This document shows positions 54,000 through 64,000 of a stretch of 64,000 bases of DNA, in pieces. Each line of letters starts with the position of its first letter. Position 1 is the first letter of the stretch. Below the pieces are notes generated by a model. It saw nothing but the letters and a program-made list of their open reading frames with translations, was not told the DNA's origin and ran no database searches. A program made the translations under genes and the position numbers. Source of the stretch: Hankyongella ginsenosidimutans (lineage in GTDB: Bacteria; Pseudomonadota; Alphaproteobacteria; Sphingomonadales; Sphingomonadaceae); NCBI RefSeq assembly GCF_005144965.1, contig NZ_CP039704.1, positions 1,178,001-1,242,000 of the forward strand, given 5' to 3'.

Positions 54000-56129
54000 T
54001 TATACGGCAGGGCCGCTGAACGTATAGCTGCACTTGTCGTTCGCAAGGTAGCCGGGGTTCTGGTTGTAGGCTGCGGCGCGGTCTGCCAGCAGGCGCTCGG
54101 CCGCACGGTCCGCATAATCCAGGCTGTACCCGGCGCGGCGCAGGATGTTGAGAGCACCAAGCAGGATCGCCGGACCCGAGGACTGGTTGGTCCAGTCGCC
54201 GAGATGATCGTTCTCGGGCGATCCGGCCAGCTTGTAGGTCTTGGTGCGGATGTCCGACCAGCTCTGCGGCAGCGGCTGCCAGCCCGGATTTGTGACATAG
54301 GGCTTGACCGACAGATCGCCGGGGCCAGCGTCGACGCTCGACTTGATGACCAGGTGCTGGATCAGGTGCGGCATCAGGTAATGAACCTGGTTGATGCCCT
54401 GGCGCATGCCGCGCAAGGCCAGCGCCGACCAGTCGTGCTGGTCACCGAGCAGGGTCATCATGCCGATGACGGAGCCGATGAACGCCTGCGCCCAGTAAGT
54501 GTCGCTGATCAGCGCCGGCTTGTCGTTGAACTCCGGCACCGCCGACCAGGTTGCTGTCCAGTAGGTCGCTTCCAGACCGAACTTCGACTGCGACCACTGG
54601 CTGTCCGGATTGTCCGGGATCTTCCACTCGTTGTTGTGGAACAGATAATGGTCCTCGAACAGCTGGCGCATCATCCTGCGCGGGGCCAGCAGTTCATGGT
54701 CGGCCCAGGGCCTTCTGCGCGAAATAGATATCCCGCAGGGTCCAGGCGATGCCCCGGTTCTGCACCTCCGAAGCCAGCATGCGCGCGCCCTGACGGCCGA
54801 ACGGCGTGCTGTTGAAGATATGCATGAAGGGTAGCGCCTGCAGCGCCAGCAGGTAGCGGAACGCACCCGTGAGGACATAGGCCCCATAGACGTAGTTCGG
54901 CGTGTGGTTGCTGTCGAGGCCCCAGACCGCGCCCTTGGCGTAGGGATAATCCGGCGAATTGACCGGAATATTGCCGACCGAAAGGTGGCCGACCGGCGAG
55001 TCGATGCCGCTGCCCGGATAGAAATACGGGCGACCGTCGGACGTGTAGGCCAACGTGACGTTCTTGAATTCGTCGGTCGCGGTGAGCGGACCGGACAGCC
55101 GGCCCTTGCGATAGAACAGCGGCTGGCTGAACGTGGCGTCAGCCTTGTTGCGCCACGCACGCTCATAGGGTTGCGGGTCGGCGCCCGGCTTGACCGCGCG
55201 CGCCAGCCAGTAGGCCAGTTCGTCCGGGTAAAGCCCGATTTCGGCGGCCTCGCCGCCACGCGCCCAGTCCGGCTTCTGCCACAGGCTCGCTTGCAGTGGG
55301 CCGGTGATATTGTAATAGCTTTCCGGAACACGGGTCCAGTTGGTGCTGTTGAACCGCGCATTCGACAGGATCGGCTCCGGCGCGACGAAGAACTTCTTCT
55401 GGCCGAAGCTGGCGTTCTCGTCGGTCCCGAGGATCAGCTCGCGCAGGTTCTTGCGCAGCGGCGGGCGCTTGTTTTCGAAATACGGAATCTGGAAGCGCGA
55501 GCAGGCTGGCACCTCGACCGAAGTCTTGGGCTTGCCGGCATCCGGATAGAGCACCTCGACCGGGTTACTGTTCTTGTCCAGGAAGCGCACGACCGAGGCC
55601 GGAACCTTCGGATGCTTGTCCCAGGTCGGATAATCGCCGCACGGGTTGGCGTCGACCAGCATCAGCACTTCCCAGTGGTCGACGCTGGGAGAATAGACCC
55701 GCAGGAACGTGACGCTGTCGATTTTCGAGAACAGGCCCGCCAGCATCGGCGGCGTCGCCGCCAGCAGATACGGATCGCGATCCGGCATGGTCGGGTTGAA
55801 ATCCTGGATGCCCTGTGAAAATTTCGCCATGTACGTTTTGCCTGCGACTTCGATGATGACGCAGTCCGGCAAGACGTCGGGGACGGCTTTCGGCTGGGCG
55901 ACCGTGAAGTGTTGCCGGCGCGGCGCCGTCGGGCGAACGCTGGGGCAGGTGACTTAGTAATGTTAATGGTCGTGAAAGAACTCGATTGAGCAAGCACCTC
56001 TGTGGCAATACCGCTGGCTGTAGCGAGGCTTATTCCGCTGACAACTGCACGACGTGACCAATCTTTCTGTATGGTTGACGACGCATTTACTGTAGAATCT
56101 GCGTCTTCTTTTTCATCCTCATCTGACAC
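54000..56129 (-). CDS. large Tat-exported protein of unknown function (two or more frameshifts)
   Basis: About 710 aa. The N-terminus has a twin-arginine signal (DWSRRAVVSGISLATASGIA, TEVLAQ) after an acidic leader. The mature chain has two parts. The first, to about residue 330, is mixed (VIIEVAGKTYMAKFSQGIQD, FLRVYSPSVDHWEVLMLVD, CSRFQIPYFENKRPPL). The second is helical and rich in Trp and Tyr (HNNEWKIPDNPDSQWSQSKF, SDTYWAQAFIGSVIGMMTLL, GINQVHYLMPHLIQHLVIKS). Breaks near 55925 and 54705. I recognise no family. A terminator follows, and the gene stands alone and divergent from the TrmH-type gene. Confidence 0.65.
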
Positions 56130-56187
56130 CGCCTAGTTTTGTTTTTGGTATGTACGAAATCAGCCCTAGGCACTTAAGGGACGGTAA

Positions 56188-57012
56188 ATGCATAAAACGA
56201 TTACGAGCGCGGCAAACCCACTCTTCAAGCGTGTCAATGCGTTACACGAAAAGAAATTCCGTGCGCGCGACGGCCTGTTCCTGGCCGAAGGGATGCGAAT
56301 CGTCGTTGAGGCCGTCGACTCAGGCCATATCCCGGAAATCCTGATCCTGGCCCCGGGTATAGCAGACCATCCGGCCATGCGTCGTGTGATCAATATGTGT
56401 CGTCAAGACGTCACCGAGATGACAGAGATGACGCCAGAACTTCTTACGCGATTGACTCGCAAGGATAATCCCAAAATGTCGTGGGTGTGTTCCGCCAGGC
56501 CCTGACGCCACTGCGTCAGCTCGATCGAGCACGCGCCCATATCTGGTTCGTACTGGAGGCGATCAGGGACCCGGGAACCTCGGCACCATCCTGCGCACCG
56601 CCGACGCTGTCGGCGCCGGCGGGTCATCCTGCTCGACCAGGGGTGCGACCCGTTCAGCGTCGAGGCTGTCCGCAGCTCGATGGGCGCACTTTTCACCCAG
56701 ACGGTCGCAACAGCAGCGTGGCCCGAATTTCTGGCCTGGCTGCGCGAAGGCCCCGGCTTTCTGGTCGGCGCCAGCCTCAAAACATCCGTCGACTACCAGG
56801 CGGTCGCCTATCCCGACCCCACGTTCCTGCTGATGGGCAACGAACAGTCGGGGCTGCCACAGGCCTATGAAGACGCCTGCGACGCGCTGGTGAAGCTGCC
56901 GATGCGCGGCAAGGCGGACAGCCTGAACGTCGCCATCGCGACGGCTGTGCTGGCCTATGAAGTCATCAACCAGCGCAAACATGGCTTTGACAGCGACGCC
57001 ACGGCGTCATGA
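56188..57012 (+). CDS. TrmH/SpoU-family RNA 2'-O-methyltransferase (frameshifts)
   Basis: The substrate-binding N-domain (ITSAANPLFKRVNALHEKKF, DGLFLAEGMRIVVEAVDSG) precedes the SPOUT knot. Motif 1 is RDPGNLGTILRTADAVGAGG after repairs near 56475, 56583 and 56620. Motif 2 is FLLMGNEQSGLP and motif 3 is LPMRGKADSLNVAIATAVLA. SAM-dependent, acts on rRNA or tRNA; the target cannot be told. Confidence 0.87.
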
Positions 57013-57034
57013 TTTCATGAGAGAGACCCTGGTG

Positions 57035-57205
57035 TCAGGCCTCGACGATGGTGGCGGACCCGGAGTTCTGCGTGTTTTCGATGCACTTCAGGCAATCCGC
57101 CTTGGCTTTGTAGCCCTCGGACGATTTGGCGAGAATGTTGCCGTTGTTGTGCTTGAGCCGCCAGCGGAATTCGCCCTTCTTGTCCTTGTAGACTTCGTAC
57201 TTCAT
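57035..57205 (-). CDS. YegP/DUF1508-family small protein
   Basis: 56 aa: MKYEVYKDKKGEFRWRLKHN then GNILAKSSEGYKAKADCLKC, ending NSGSATIVEA. This is a single YegP repeat (UPF0339 type), normally found singly or in pairs. The ATG has GGAGG upstream. The biochemical role is not known. Confidence 0.88.
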   Translation of the reverse strand: MKYEVYKDKKGEFRWRLKHNNGNILAKSSEGYKAKADCLKCIENTQNSGSATIVEA

Positions 57206-57266
57206 GGACAGCCTCCCTCCTCGTATGCCTGACGAAGCTTAGCGCTCGGGCCGGTGGGCGCAACCC

Positions 57267-58197
57267 CTATTGCGGTGCCACCACAAGGCAGGCACCCGGG
57301 CCACGGTCAGCAGCATCGAGCGCCTTCGCAACGGTCGCCGCGCTATCGCTGGCGAGGATCGCCACGCCGTCCTTGACGCGCGCGGCGTACTCGGACACGT
57401 CGCCGTCTGCTGCGTAGCGATCGTCCAGACGCAGGCCGGGCCGACCGAGCGTGCCAAGAATCGGCTCGACACCCTGACCGCGCAGCGTCGCATAGTCCGC
57501 AGCGGTTTTTCCGTAAGGCCGGTCCAGGCGGCAAGACGGCCCAGGCCGACGCCGGCGTTTTGCAGCGCCGTCAGATCCTGCGCTGTCTCGGCTGGCGCAG
57601 AGATCGTCATATCCGGCGCAAGGCGCGCCAACCGGCTCGCCGCCTGCGTGCTGTAGACGATCAGAATCACCGAGTCGGCAGCGCGCGCCTGCCACACCGC
57701 AGCGACGACATCCTCGAACCGGACCTCGGGCTTGATATCGAGCTGCAGATAGGCGCCACGCTTGACTGCCCATGTCAGCGCGTCCGCCAGGGTCGGGAGC
57801 CTGCCCTGCGTCAGCGCGCCGGCGTCGTCCTTGAGCCGGACGCCCGCGAGTTCTTGCAGGCTGTGGCTGCGCAAGGAACCGGAACCGGTCGTTGTGCGCT
57901 CAAGCGTCTCGTCATGCAGCAGCACCAGCACCCCGTCCTTGGTGCGGCGGACGTCGACCTCGAACAGGCGCACCCCGGCGGCGAAACCCGCGGCCAGCGT
58001 CTCCAGCGCATTCTCCGGCAGGCCGGGGCCAGGCCCGCCACGGTGCGCACTCGCCAGCCCACGGCCCTGGGCGCGCAGACAATCGAGTGCCGCGGCAATC
58101 GGCGCTGCGGCAATCGGCGCTGCACCGCCTTGCGCCGCCCCGCCTGCGGGCCGCAGCCGGCGAGCAGCGCCAGCAGGGCTATTTCAGCGCGCCGCAC
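57267..58197 (-). CDS. glycerophosphodiester phosphodiesterase lipoprotein (frameshifts)
   Basis: Hydrolyses glycerophosphodiesters to glycerol-3-phosphate. A lipobox follows the start (RRAEIALLALLAGC). Catalytic blocks: HRGGPGPGLPENALET, then FEVDVRRTKDGVLVLLHDET and LERTTTGSG, LQLDIKPE. Breaks near 58010 and 57515; the tail reads KDGVAILASDSAATVAKALD. Two perfect 15-bp tandem copies at 58092-58121 encode an Ala-Pro-Ile linker. The GTG start overlaps the dienelactone hydrolase stop by 19 nt. Confidence 0.87.
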
Positions 58198-58881
58198 AGA
58201 AACGCCAGAGTCCGCGCATCCGCCAGCGTCGCGCTGGCTTCATCGTAATGGTCGCCGTTGATGCGGGCAAAGGCGTGCCCCACGCCCGGATAGCTGTGCA
58301 GCGTCACTTTCGGGTGTACGCCCAACCCTGCGACAAGGGTCCGCTGGGCATCCGGGGCACGAATTCATCGCCCTGCGCGATATGCAACATCAGCGGTTTC
58401 CTGATGCCGCCTGCGGCCTCCAGCTTGCCCTGAATGCCAACCCCATAATAGCCGACCGCGGCATCGGCATCGGTGTGCGCGGCGGTCAGATACGCCAGCA
58501 GACCACCCAGGCAATAGCCGACGGCGCCGACCTTGCCGGTGACGGCCGGGTGGCGACGGATGGCGGCGACGGCGGCAGCGATATCCTCGATACCCTTGGC
58601 GACATCGAACTTTGGAAACAACGCAAAGCCCTTGGCACGCTCGTCAGGGTCTTCCGACGACAACGAAAGCCCCGGCTCAAGCCGCCAGAACAAATCCGGC
58701 GCGCAGGCGACGAAACCGTTCGCCGCCAGCCGGTCGCACACCGCGCGCACGTTCGCGTTCACGCCGAAGATTTCCTGCAGCACCACGACGGCCGGCGCCG
58801 GCGTCTTCGCCGGCAGCGCCAGATAGCCGCCAAAGACCCCGAACCGTCGCTGGCTGCGACATCCATCTTGCCTGACGTCAT
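58179..58881 (-). CDS. dienelactone hydrolase family protein (two frameshifts)
   Basis: Alpha/beta hydrolase with a cysteine nucleophile: VGAVGYCLGGLLAYLTAA. The third member of the triad is the histidine in LHSYPGVGHAFARI, reached after a repair near 58330. VVVLQEIFGVNANVRAVCDR is the typical N-terminal loop. A G run near 58845 is short (DGSGVFGGYLALPA on repair). The natural substrate is unclear, as for most chromosomal members. Confidence 0.87.
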
Positions 58882-58907
58882 GGTGAATCTCCGTTATTCT
58901 ATAACAT

Positions 58908-59376
58908 TTACTTACAGTTATCACAAAAGCGCCGCGCCGCCATCCGTTCGAGGTCGAGAATCTGCTGCTTGGTCGCCGGCCCTTCGCCCCGGAATAACCG
59001 CCGATGCCGCCGGTCCCGAGGATGCGATGGCAGGGAATGAGGATCGGCAACCGGTTGGCCCGCAGGCGCCGCCGACAGCGCGCGCCGCACTGTTCAGTTC
59101 CTGCGCCACGTCGCCGTAGGTTCGGGTCTCGCCATAGGGGATTTGCTGCATGGTCTGCCACACCCGGCGCTGGAACGGCGTGCCCTCAATCGCCAGCGGC
59201 AGATCGAACGTTTTAAGCTTGCCGGAGAAATAGGCGTCAAGCTGCGCAAGCGCCTCGCGCAGCAGCGGCGTATCGTCCTGATCGCGGCCCCAGCCCCAGT
59301 CGACGGAGACGATCGCCACGCCTTCCTGCGCGACCGTCATGTCGCCGAACGGTGTGTGTATCGAGCGCACGGGCAT
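58908..59376 (-). CDS. ogt: methylated-DNA-[protein]-cysteine S-methyltransferase (frameshifts)
   Basis: Repairs O6-methylguanine by suicidal methyl transfer. The N-domain (SIHTPFGDMTVAQEGVAIVS) is followed by GTPFQRRVWQTMQQIPYGET and RTYGDVAQELN. The active cysteine is in LPILIPCHRILGTGGIGGYS, in a frame reached after a break near 59060; another near 58985 restores ATKQQILDLE. The start is the ATG before PVRSIHTP. Confidence 0.88.
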
Positions 59377-59474
59377 CTCGCCCCCTTTGTATTTGACGTT
59401 CAACGCGTATTCTCAAAGCATGGCCCGCTGGCGACGATCCGGCAAGTGTGGGCGATGCAGACAGGAGACCCACC

Positions 59475-59717
59475 GTGAAAATCAGTATCGATATCGACTG
59501 TACGCCGCAGGAAGCCCGGTCCTTCATGGGCCTGCCTGATCTGGCACCGCTGCATGCCATCTATCTCGAGCGCATGGAAAGCCTGATCCGCGACGGGGTC
59601 TCCAGCGCCGATGTCGACCGCATCGTCAAGCAATGGATGCCGATGATGACCGACAGCTTCGAGACCATGCAGCGCGCCTTCTGGAATGCGGCAACCGGGC
59701 AATCCTCGAAGTCCTGA
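59475..59717 (+). CDS. DUF6489-like small conserved protein
   Basis: 80 aa from GTG 59475: KISIDIDCTPQEARSFMGLP then DLAPLHAIYLERMESLIRDG and MMTDSFETMQRAFWNAA. The CTPQEARxFMGLPD stretch is typical of small conserved alphaproteobacterial proteins. The stop codon shares a base with the mnmE start, so expression is coupled. Function unknown. Confidence 0.75.
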   Translation: MKISIDIDCTPQEARSFMGLPDLAPLHAIYLERMESLIRDGVSSADVDRIVKQWMPMMTDSFETMQRAFWNAATGQSSKS

Positions 59718-61018
59718 TGCGCCCGGACACGATTTACGCGCTCTCCAGCGGCCGCGGGGTTGCGGGCGTCGCGGTCATACGCCTGTCCGGCCCTGATAGC
59801 CGGGGCGCGATCGAAGCGATGACCGCAAAGCCGGCCCCGCAGCGCGACGGGCAGTGCTGCGTTCTCTGATCCACCCAGAGACCGCCGAACCCCTGGATCT
59901 GGCGCTGGTACTGTGGCTGCCCGGCCCGGCGAGTGCCACCGGCGAGGACACGGCGGAGTTTCACGTCCATGGCGGCCTTGCGGTCATCGAGGGCGTGCTG
60001 GCGGCGCTCGCGCGCCTGCCCGGCCTGCGCCCGGCCGAGCCTGGGGCCTTTACGCGCCGCGCGTTCGACAACGGCAAGCTTGACCTCACCCGTGTGGAGG
60101 GCCTGGGCGATCTGCTGGCGGCTGAAACCCAGGCGCAGCGGCGCCAGGCCCTACAACAGTTGGGCGGCCGGCTGGAGCGGCTCTACGAAGGCTGGCGTGA
60201 CCGGCTGGTACGGACCATGGCCTATGTCGCCGCCGACCTCGACTTCGCCGAGGGTGAGGATGACGTGCCGGCCGGCCTGCCAGCGGCCGTGCGCCAGGAC
60301 CTTGCCGACCTGAGCCAGGAAATCGAGGCGCACCTGAACGACTCCGGACGCGGCGAGCGCCTGCGCCAGGGGCTGACCGTCGCGATCACCGGGGCCCAAT
60401 GCCGGAAAGTCCAGCCTGGTAAACTGGCTGGCCGGGCGTGATGTCGCCATCGTCTCGCCCTACGCCGGCACGACGCGCGACACCATCGAAGTTCATCTCA
60501 ATCTGGGCGGCTATCCGGTCACCGTGATCGACACGGCGGGCCTGCGCGAGACGCACGACCCGATCGAGCGCGAAGGCATCGCCCGCGCCCGCGCCCGCGC
60601 CGCCGCCGCCGATCTGGTTGTGCACCTGAGCGCACCGGATGCCGCAGAGGAAGCGCCGCCCGCCAGCGGTGCGCCGATCTGGCGCTACATCAACAAGGCC
60701 GATCTGCTGGCAGGCACGCAAGGCAACGCCATATCGGTAACGCAGGGCCAGGGTATGGACGATTTCGTGGCGCGGTTGACCGGTTTTGCGGCCAGCCAGA
60801 TGCCACAAGGCGATGCCCCGATGCTGACTCGCGCGCGGCATCGCCAGCATCTGGAGGCCTGTCGAGGCGAACTGATTGCAGCCCAGAGCCGTGATGACGA
60901 TCCCGTACTGCAGGCGGAGCACCTGCGCCTGGCGGCCCAGGCGCTGGGCCCTCACCGGCCGCATCGACATCGAAGACCTGCTCGACGTGATTTTCCGTGA
61001 GTTCTGCATCGGAAATGA
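59717..61018 (+). CDS. mnmE: tRNA-modification GTPase MnmE (four frameshifts)
   Basis: With MnmG it installs cmnm5 at U34 of tRNAs. The N-domain has [20 protein letters not shown] and [20 protein letters not shown]; the helical domain has [21 protein letters not shown]1 is [15 protein letters not shown] once two C are restored near 60403; G2-G3 are [10 protein letters not shown] and [10 protein letters not shown]. The end reads [14 protein letters not shown] after a short A run near 61014: the essential terminal Cys. Other breaks are near 59862 and 60955. Confidence 0.94.
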
Positions 61019-61023
61019 GCCGA

Positions 61024-61039
61024 TGTTTCACGTGAAACA
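61024..61039. promoter_or_regulatory. parS centromere site, perfect
   Basis: TGTTTCACGTGAAACA, the exact 16-bp palindrome recognised by chromosomal ParB. It lies between mnmE and mnmG, 2.5 kb from parA. Confidence 0.95.
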
Positions 61040-61084
61040 TCGGCGGTTCTGAACTTAGCGCGGCCGAATCGCTAGCTGGGAACC

Positions 61085-62927
61085 ATGGAGACATTCGACG
61101 TTCTGGTGATCGGCGGCGGCCACGCCGGCTGCGAAGCGGCGGCCGCCAGCGCACGCCTTGGCGCGCGCACGGCGCTGGTCACGCACAATCCCGCGACCAT
61201 CGGCGCGATGTCGTGCAACCCGGCGATCGGCGGGCTCGGCAAGGGCCATCTGGTGCGCGAGATCGACGCGCTGGACGGCATCATGGGCCGCGCGGCAGAC
61301 GCTGCCGGCATCCAGTTCCGTCTGCTCAATCGCCGCAAGGGCCCGGCGGTCCAGGGGCCGCGCGCACAGGCCGACCGCAAACGCTATGCCGCCGCCATCC
61401 AGCAGTTACTGCGCGAGACCCCGAACCTGACGATCCTTGCCGGTGCCGTCGATACGCTGGCCCTCAAGGATCAGCGTATCACGGGGCGGTGCTTGCAGAC
61501 GGGCGGACCCTGCGCGCCGGCGCGGTGGTGCTCACCACCGGCACCTTTCTGGCCGGGGTCATCCACCGCGGCGAGGAGCAGACGCCGGCAGGACGGGTCG
61601 GCGAGCCGCCGGCCCTCAAGCTTGCCCACTTCCTGCGCGGCCTCGCCCTGCCGATGGGTCGACTGAAGACGGGAACACCAGCGCGCCTGGACGGCCGCAC
61701 CATCGACTGGGCAGCGCTTGAGTTGCAGCCCGGCGACGACGAGCCGGCGCTGTTCTCCTTTCTGTCGACGACCGCACCGCTGCCGCAGGTGCCGTGCTAC
61801 GCCACACGCACCACCTTGGCGACGCATGCCATCATCCGCGAGAATATCCACCGCGCTCCGATGTACGCCGGGCGGATCGAGGGGTCGGGCCACGCTACTG
61901 TCCATCGGTCGAAGACAAGATCATGCGGTTCGGCGACCGCGAGGGCCACCAGATCTTCCTGGAGCCGGAGGGCCTGGACGACCCGACCATCTACCCCAAC
62001 GGCATCTCCACCTCGCTTCCGGTCGCGGTGCAGGCGGCGTTCCTGAAGACGATCCCGGGCTGGAACAGGCGCACATCGTGCAGCCGGGCTATGCGATCGA
62101 ATATGATTATGTCGATCCCCGGGCCTGTCGCCAGCCCTGGACGTCAAGGGCATGGCTGGATTGTACCTCGCCGGGCAGATCAACGGCACCACCGGCTACG
62201 AGGAAGCGGCGGCGCAAGGCCTGGTTGCCGGCATCAATGCCGCGCGCTTTGCCGGCGGCACTGATCCCTTTCATCTTGACCGTGCCACCTCCTACATCGG
62301 CGTCATGCTGGACGATCTGACAACACAGGGCGCGCGCGAGCCCTACCGTATGTTCACCTCGCGTGCGGAATACCGTCTGCGACTGCGCGCCGACAACGCC
62401 GACCAGCGCTTGACGCCGCTTGGCCTTGACCTTGGCCTGGTGCAGCGCCCGCGCGCGCAGGCTTTTGCCGAAAAGCAGCAGGCTTTAGCGTCCGCAAGGG
62501 CGCTGACAGAACGCCTGCGCCTCACACCGCCGCAAGCAGCAGCGCACGGCATAGCGGTCAATCAGGACGGGATCGTGCGTTCCGCTTTCGATCTGCTGCG
62601 GTTTCCACATGTCACCTGGGCGCACCTGCAGGGCATATGGCCGGAGTTGGGCGCAGTCCCCAAGCTGCGCGAGCAGATCGCCATCGACGCCCTCTATGCC
62701 AGCTATGTGCAGCGCCAGGAGGGTGATGTGGCGGCGCTTCGGCGCGACGAGCAGCTCACGCTTCCGCACGACCTCGACTTCGGTGCCATCGCTGGCCTGT
62801 CCAACGAAGTGCGCGAACGATTGACCCAGGCTCGCCCGACCACGCTGGGGCAGCGGCGCGCATCCCGGGCGTGACGCCGGCTGCGGTCAGCGCGCTGCTT
62901 GCGTTCGTCAAGCGCAAGGCGGCCTGA
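61085..62927 (+). CDS. mnmG: tRNA uridine-5-carboxymethylaminomethyl modification enzyme MnmG (frameshifts)
   Basis: FAD enzyme partnering MnmE. FAD fold [20 protein letters not shown], then [61 protein letters not shown]-type [38 protein letters not shown], and [20 protein letters not shown]. The C-terminal domain includes [20 protein letters not shown]. Five single-base breaks (near 61485, 61905, 62065, 62135, 62858) must be repaired. The stop at 62925-62927 directly precedes rsmG. Confidence 0.95.

Positions 62928-64000
<1,073 letters not shown>

Noticed and set aside
58092..58121. Tandem 15-bp repeat as a regulatory or mobile feature
   Set aside because: It lies in the coding sequence of the GDPD lipoprotein and encodes a flexible Ala/Pro/Ile linker; two copies are unremarkable.

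Overview
The window is chromosomal DNA (high GC, roughly 65% by eye) from an alphaproteobacterium. The clearest markers are an F1-only ATP synthase operon (atpH-A-G-D-C without F0 genes), an ATP12-type F1 assembly factor, propionyl-CoA carboxylase genes, the order SRP RNA-dnaX-ybaB, and mnmE-mnmG-rsmG-parA with two parS sites. Gene style (PEP-CTERM protein, DUF6489 protein, crcB-RluA-HAD-ATP12 order, double-hairpin intergenic repeats) leans towards Sphingomonadales, but a genus cannot be named. parS, parA and the rpmH-rnpA-yidD-yidC block suggest a position near the replication origin.

Layout. 1-13 kb: argC (cut by the window edge), a PEP-CTERM surface protein, motA, acyP, pccA/pccB, ATP12, an orphan BrnA antitoxin with a toxin remnant, a HAD phosphatase, an RluA-type pseudouridine synthase, the fluoride channel crcB and a secreted protein of unknown function. 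12-24 kb: rlmN, a 2OG-Fe oxygenase, a chemoreceptor with a C-terminal PilZ domain overlapping an OprB-type porin gene, rpmA/rplU, ispG, a rodZ-like gene and ptsP. 24-30 kb: a CcdA/thioredoxin pair, a J-domain protein, engB-yidC-yidD-rnpA-rpmH, and an ECF sigma/NrsF pair. 30-38 kb: priA and the F1 operon, which carries a CCDC90/DUF1640-type coiled-coil membrane protein between atpD and atpC. 38-54 kb: ferritin-like, PhoD-like and HerA-like proteins, an epimerase, two tandem CsgG-like genes in AT-richer DNA, cysK, an MFS exporter, a LOG protein, a CPA2 antiporter, ybaB, dnaX, SRP RNA and nudC. 54-64 kb: a large Tat-signal protein of unknown function, a TrmH-type methyltransferase, small conserved proteins, a GDPD lipoprotein, dienelactone hydrolase, ogt, and the mnmE/mnmG/rsmG/parA locus.

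Two overlying themes matter to a reader. First, about forty genes, including essential ones, are broken by single-base indels, mostly shortened homopolymers. This looks like sequencing error, so gene limits here are given for the inferred intact gene, with the break noted. Second, short palindromic repeat families lie between genes: a 127-bp element bounded by CTAG that can supply the stop codons of its neighbours, and a double-hairpin element with a compensated stem change between copies.
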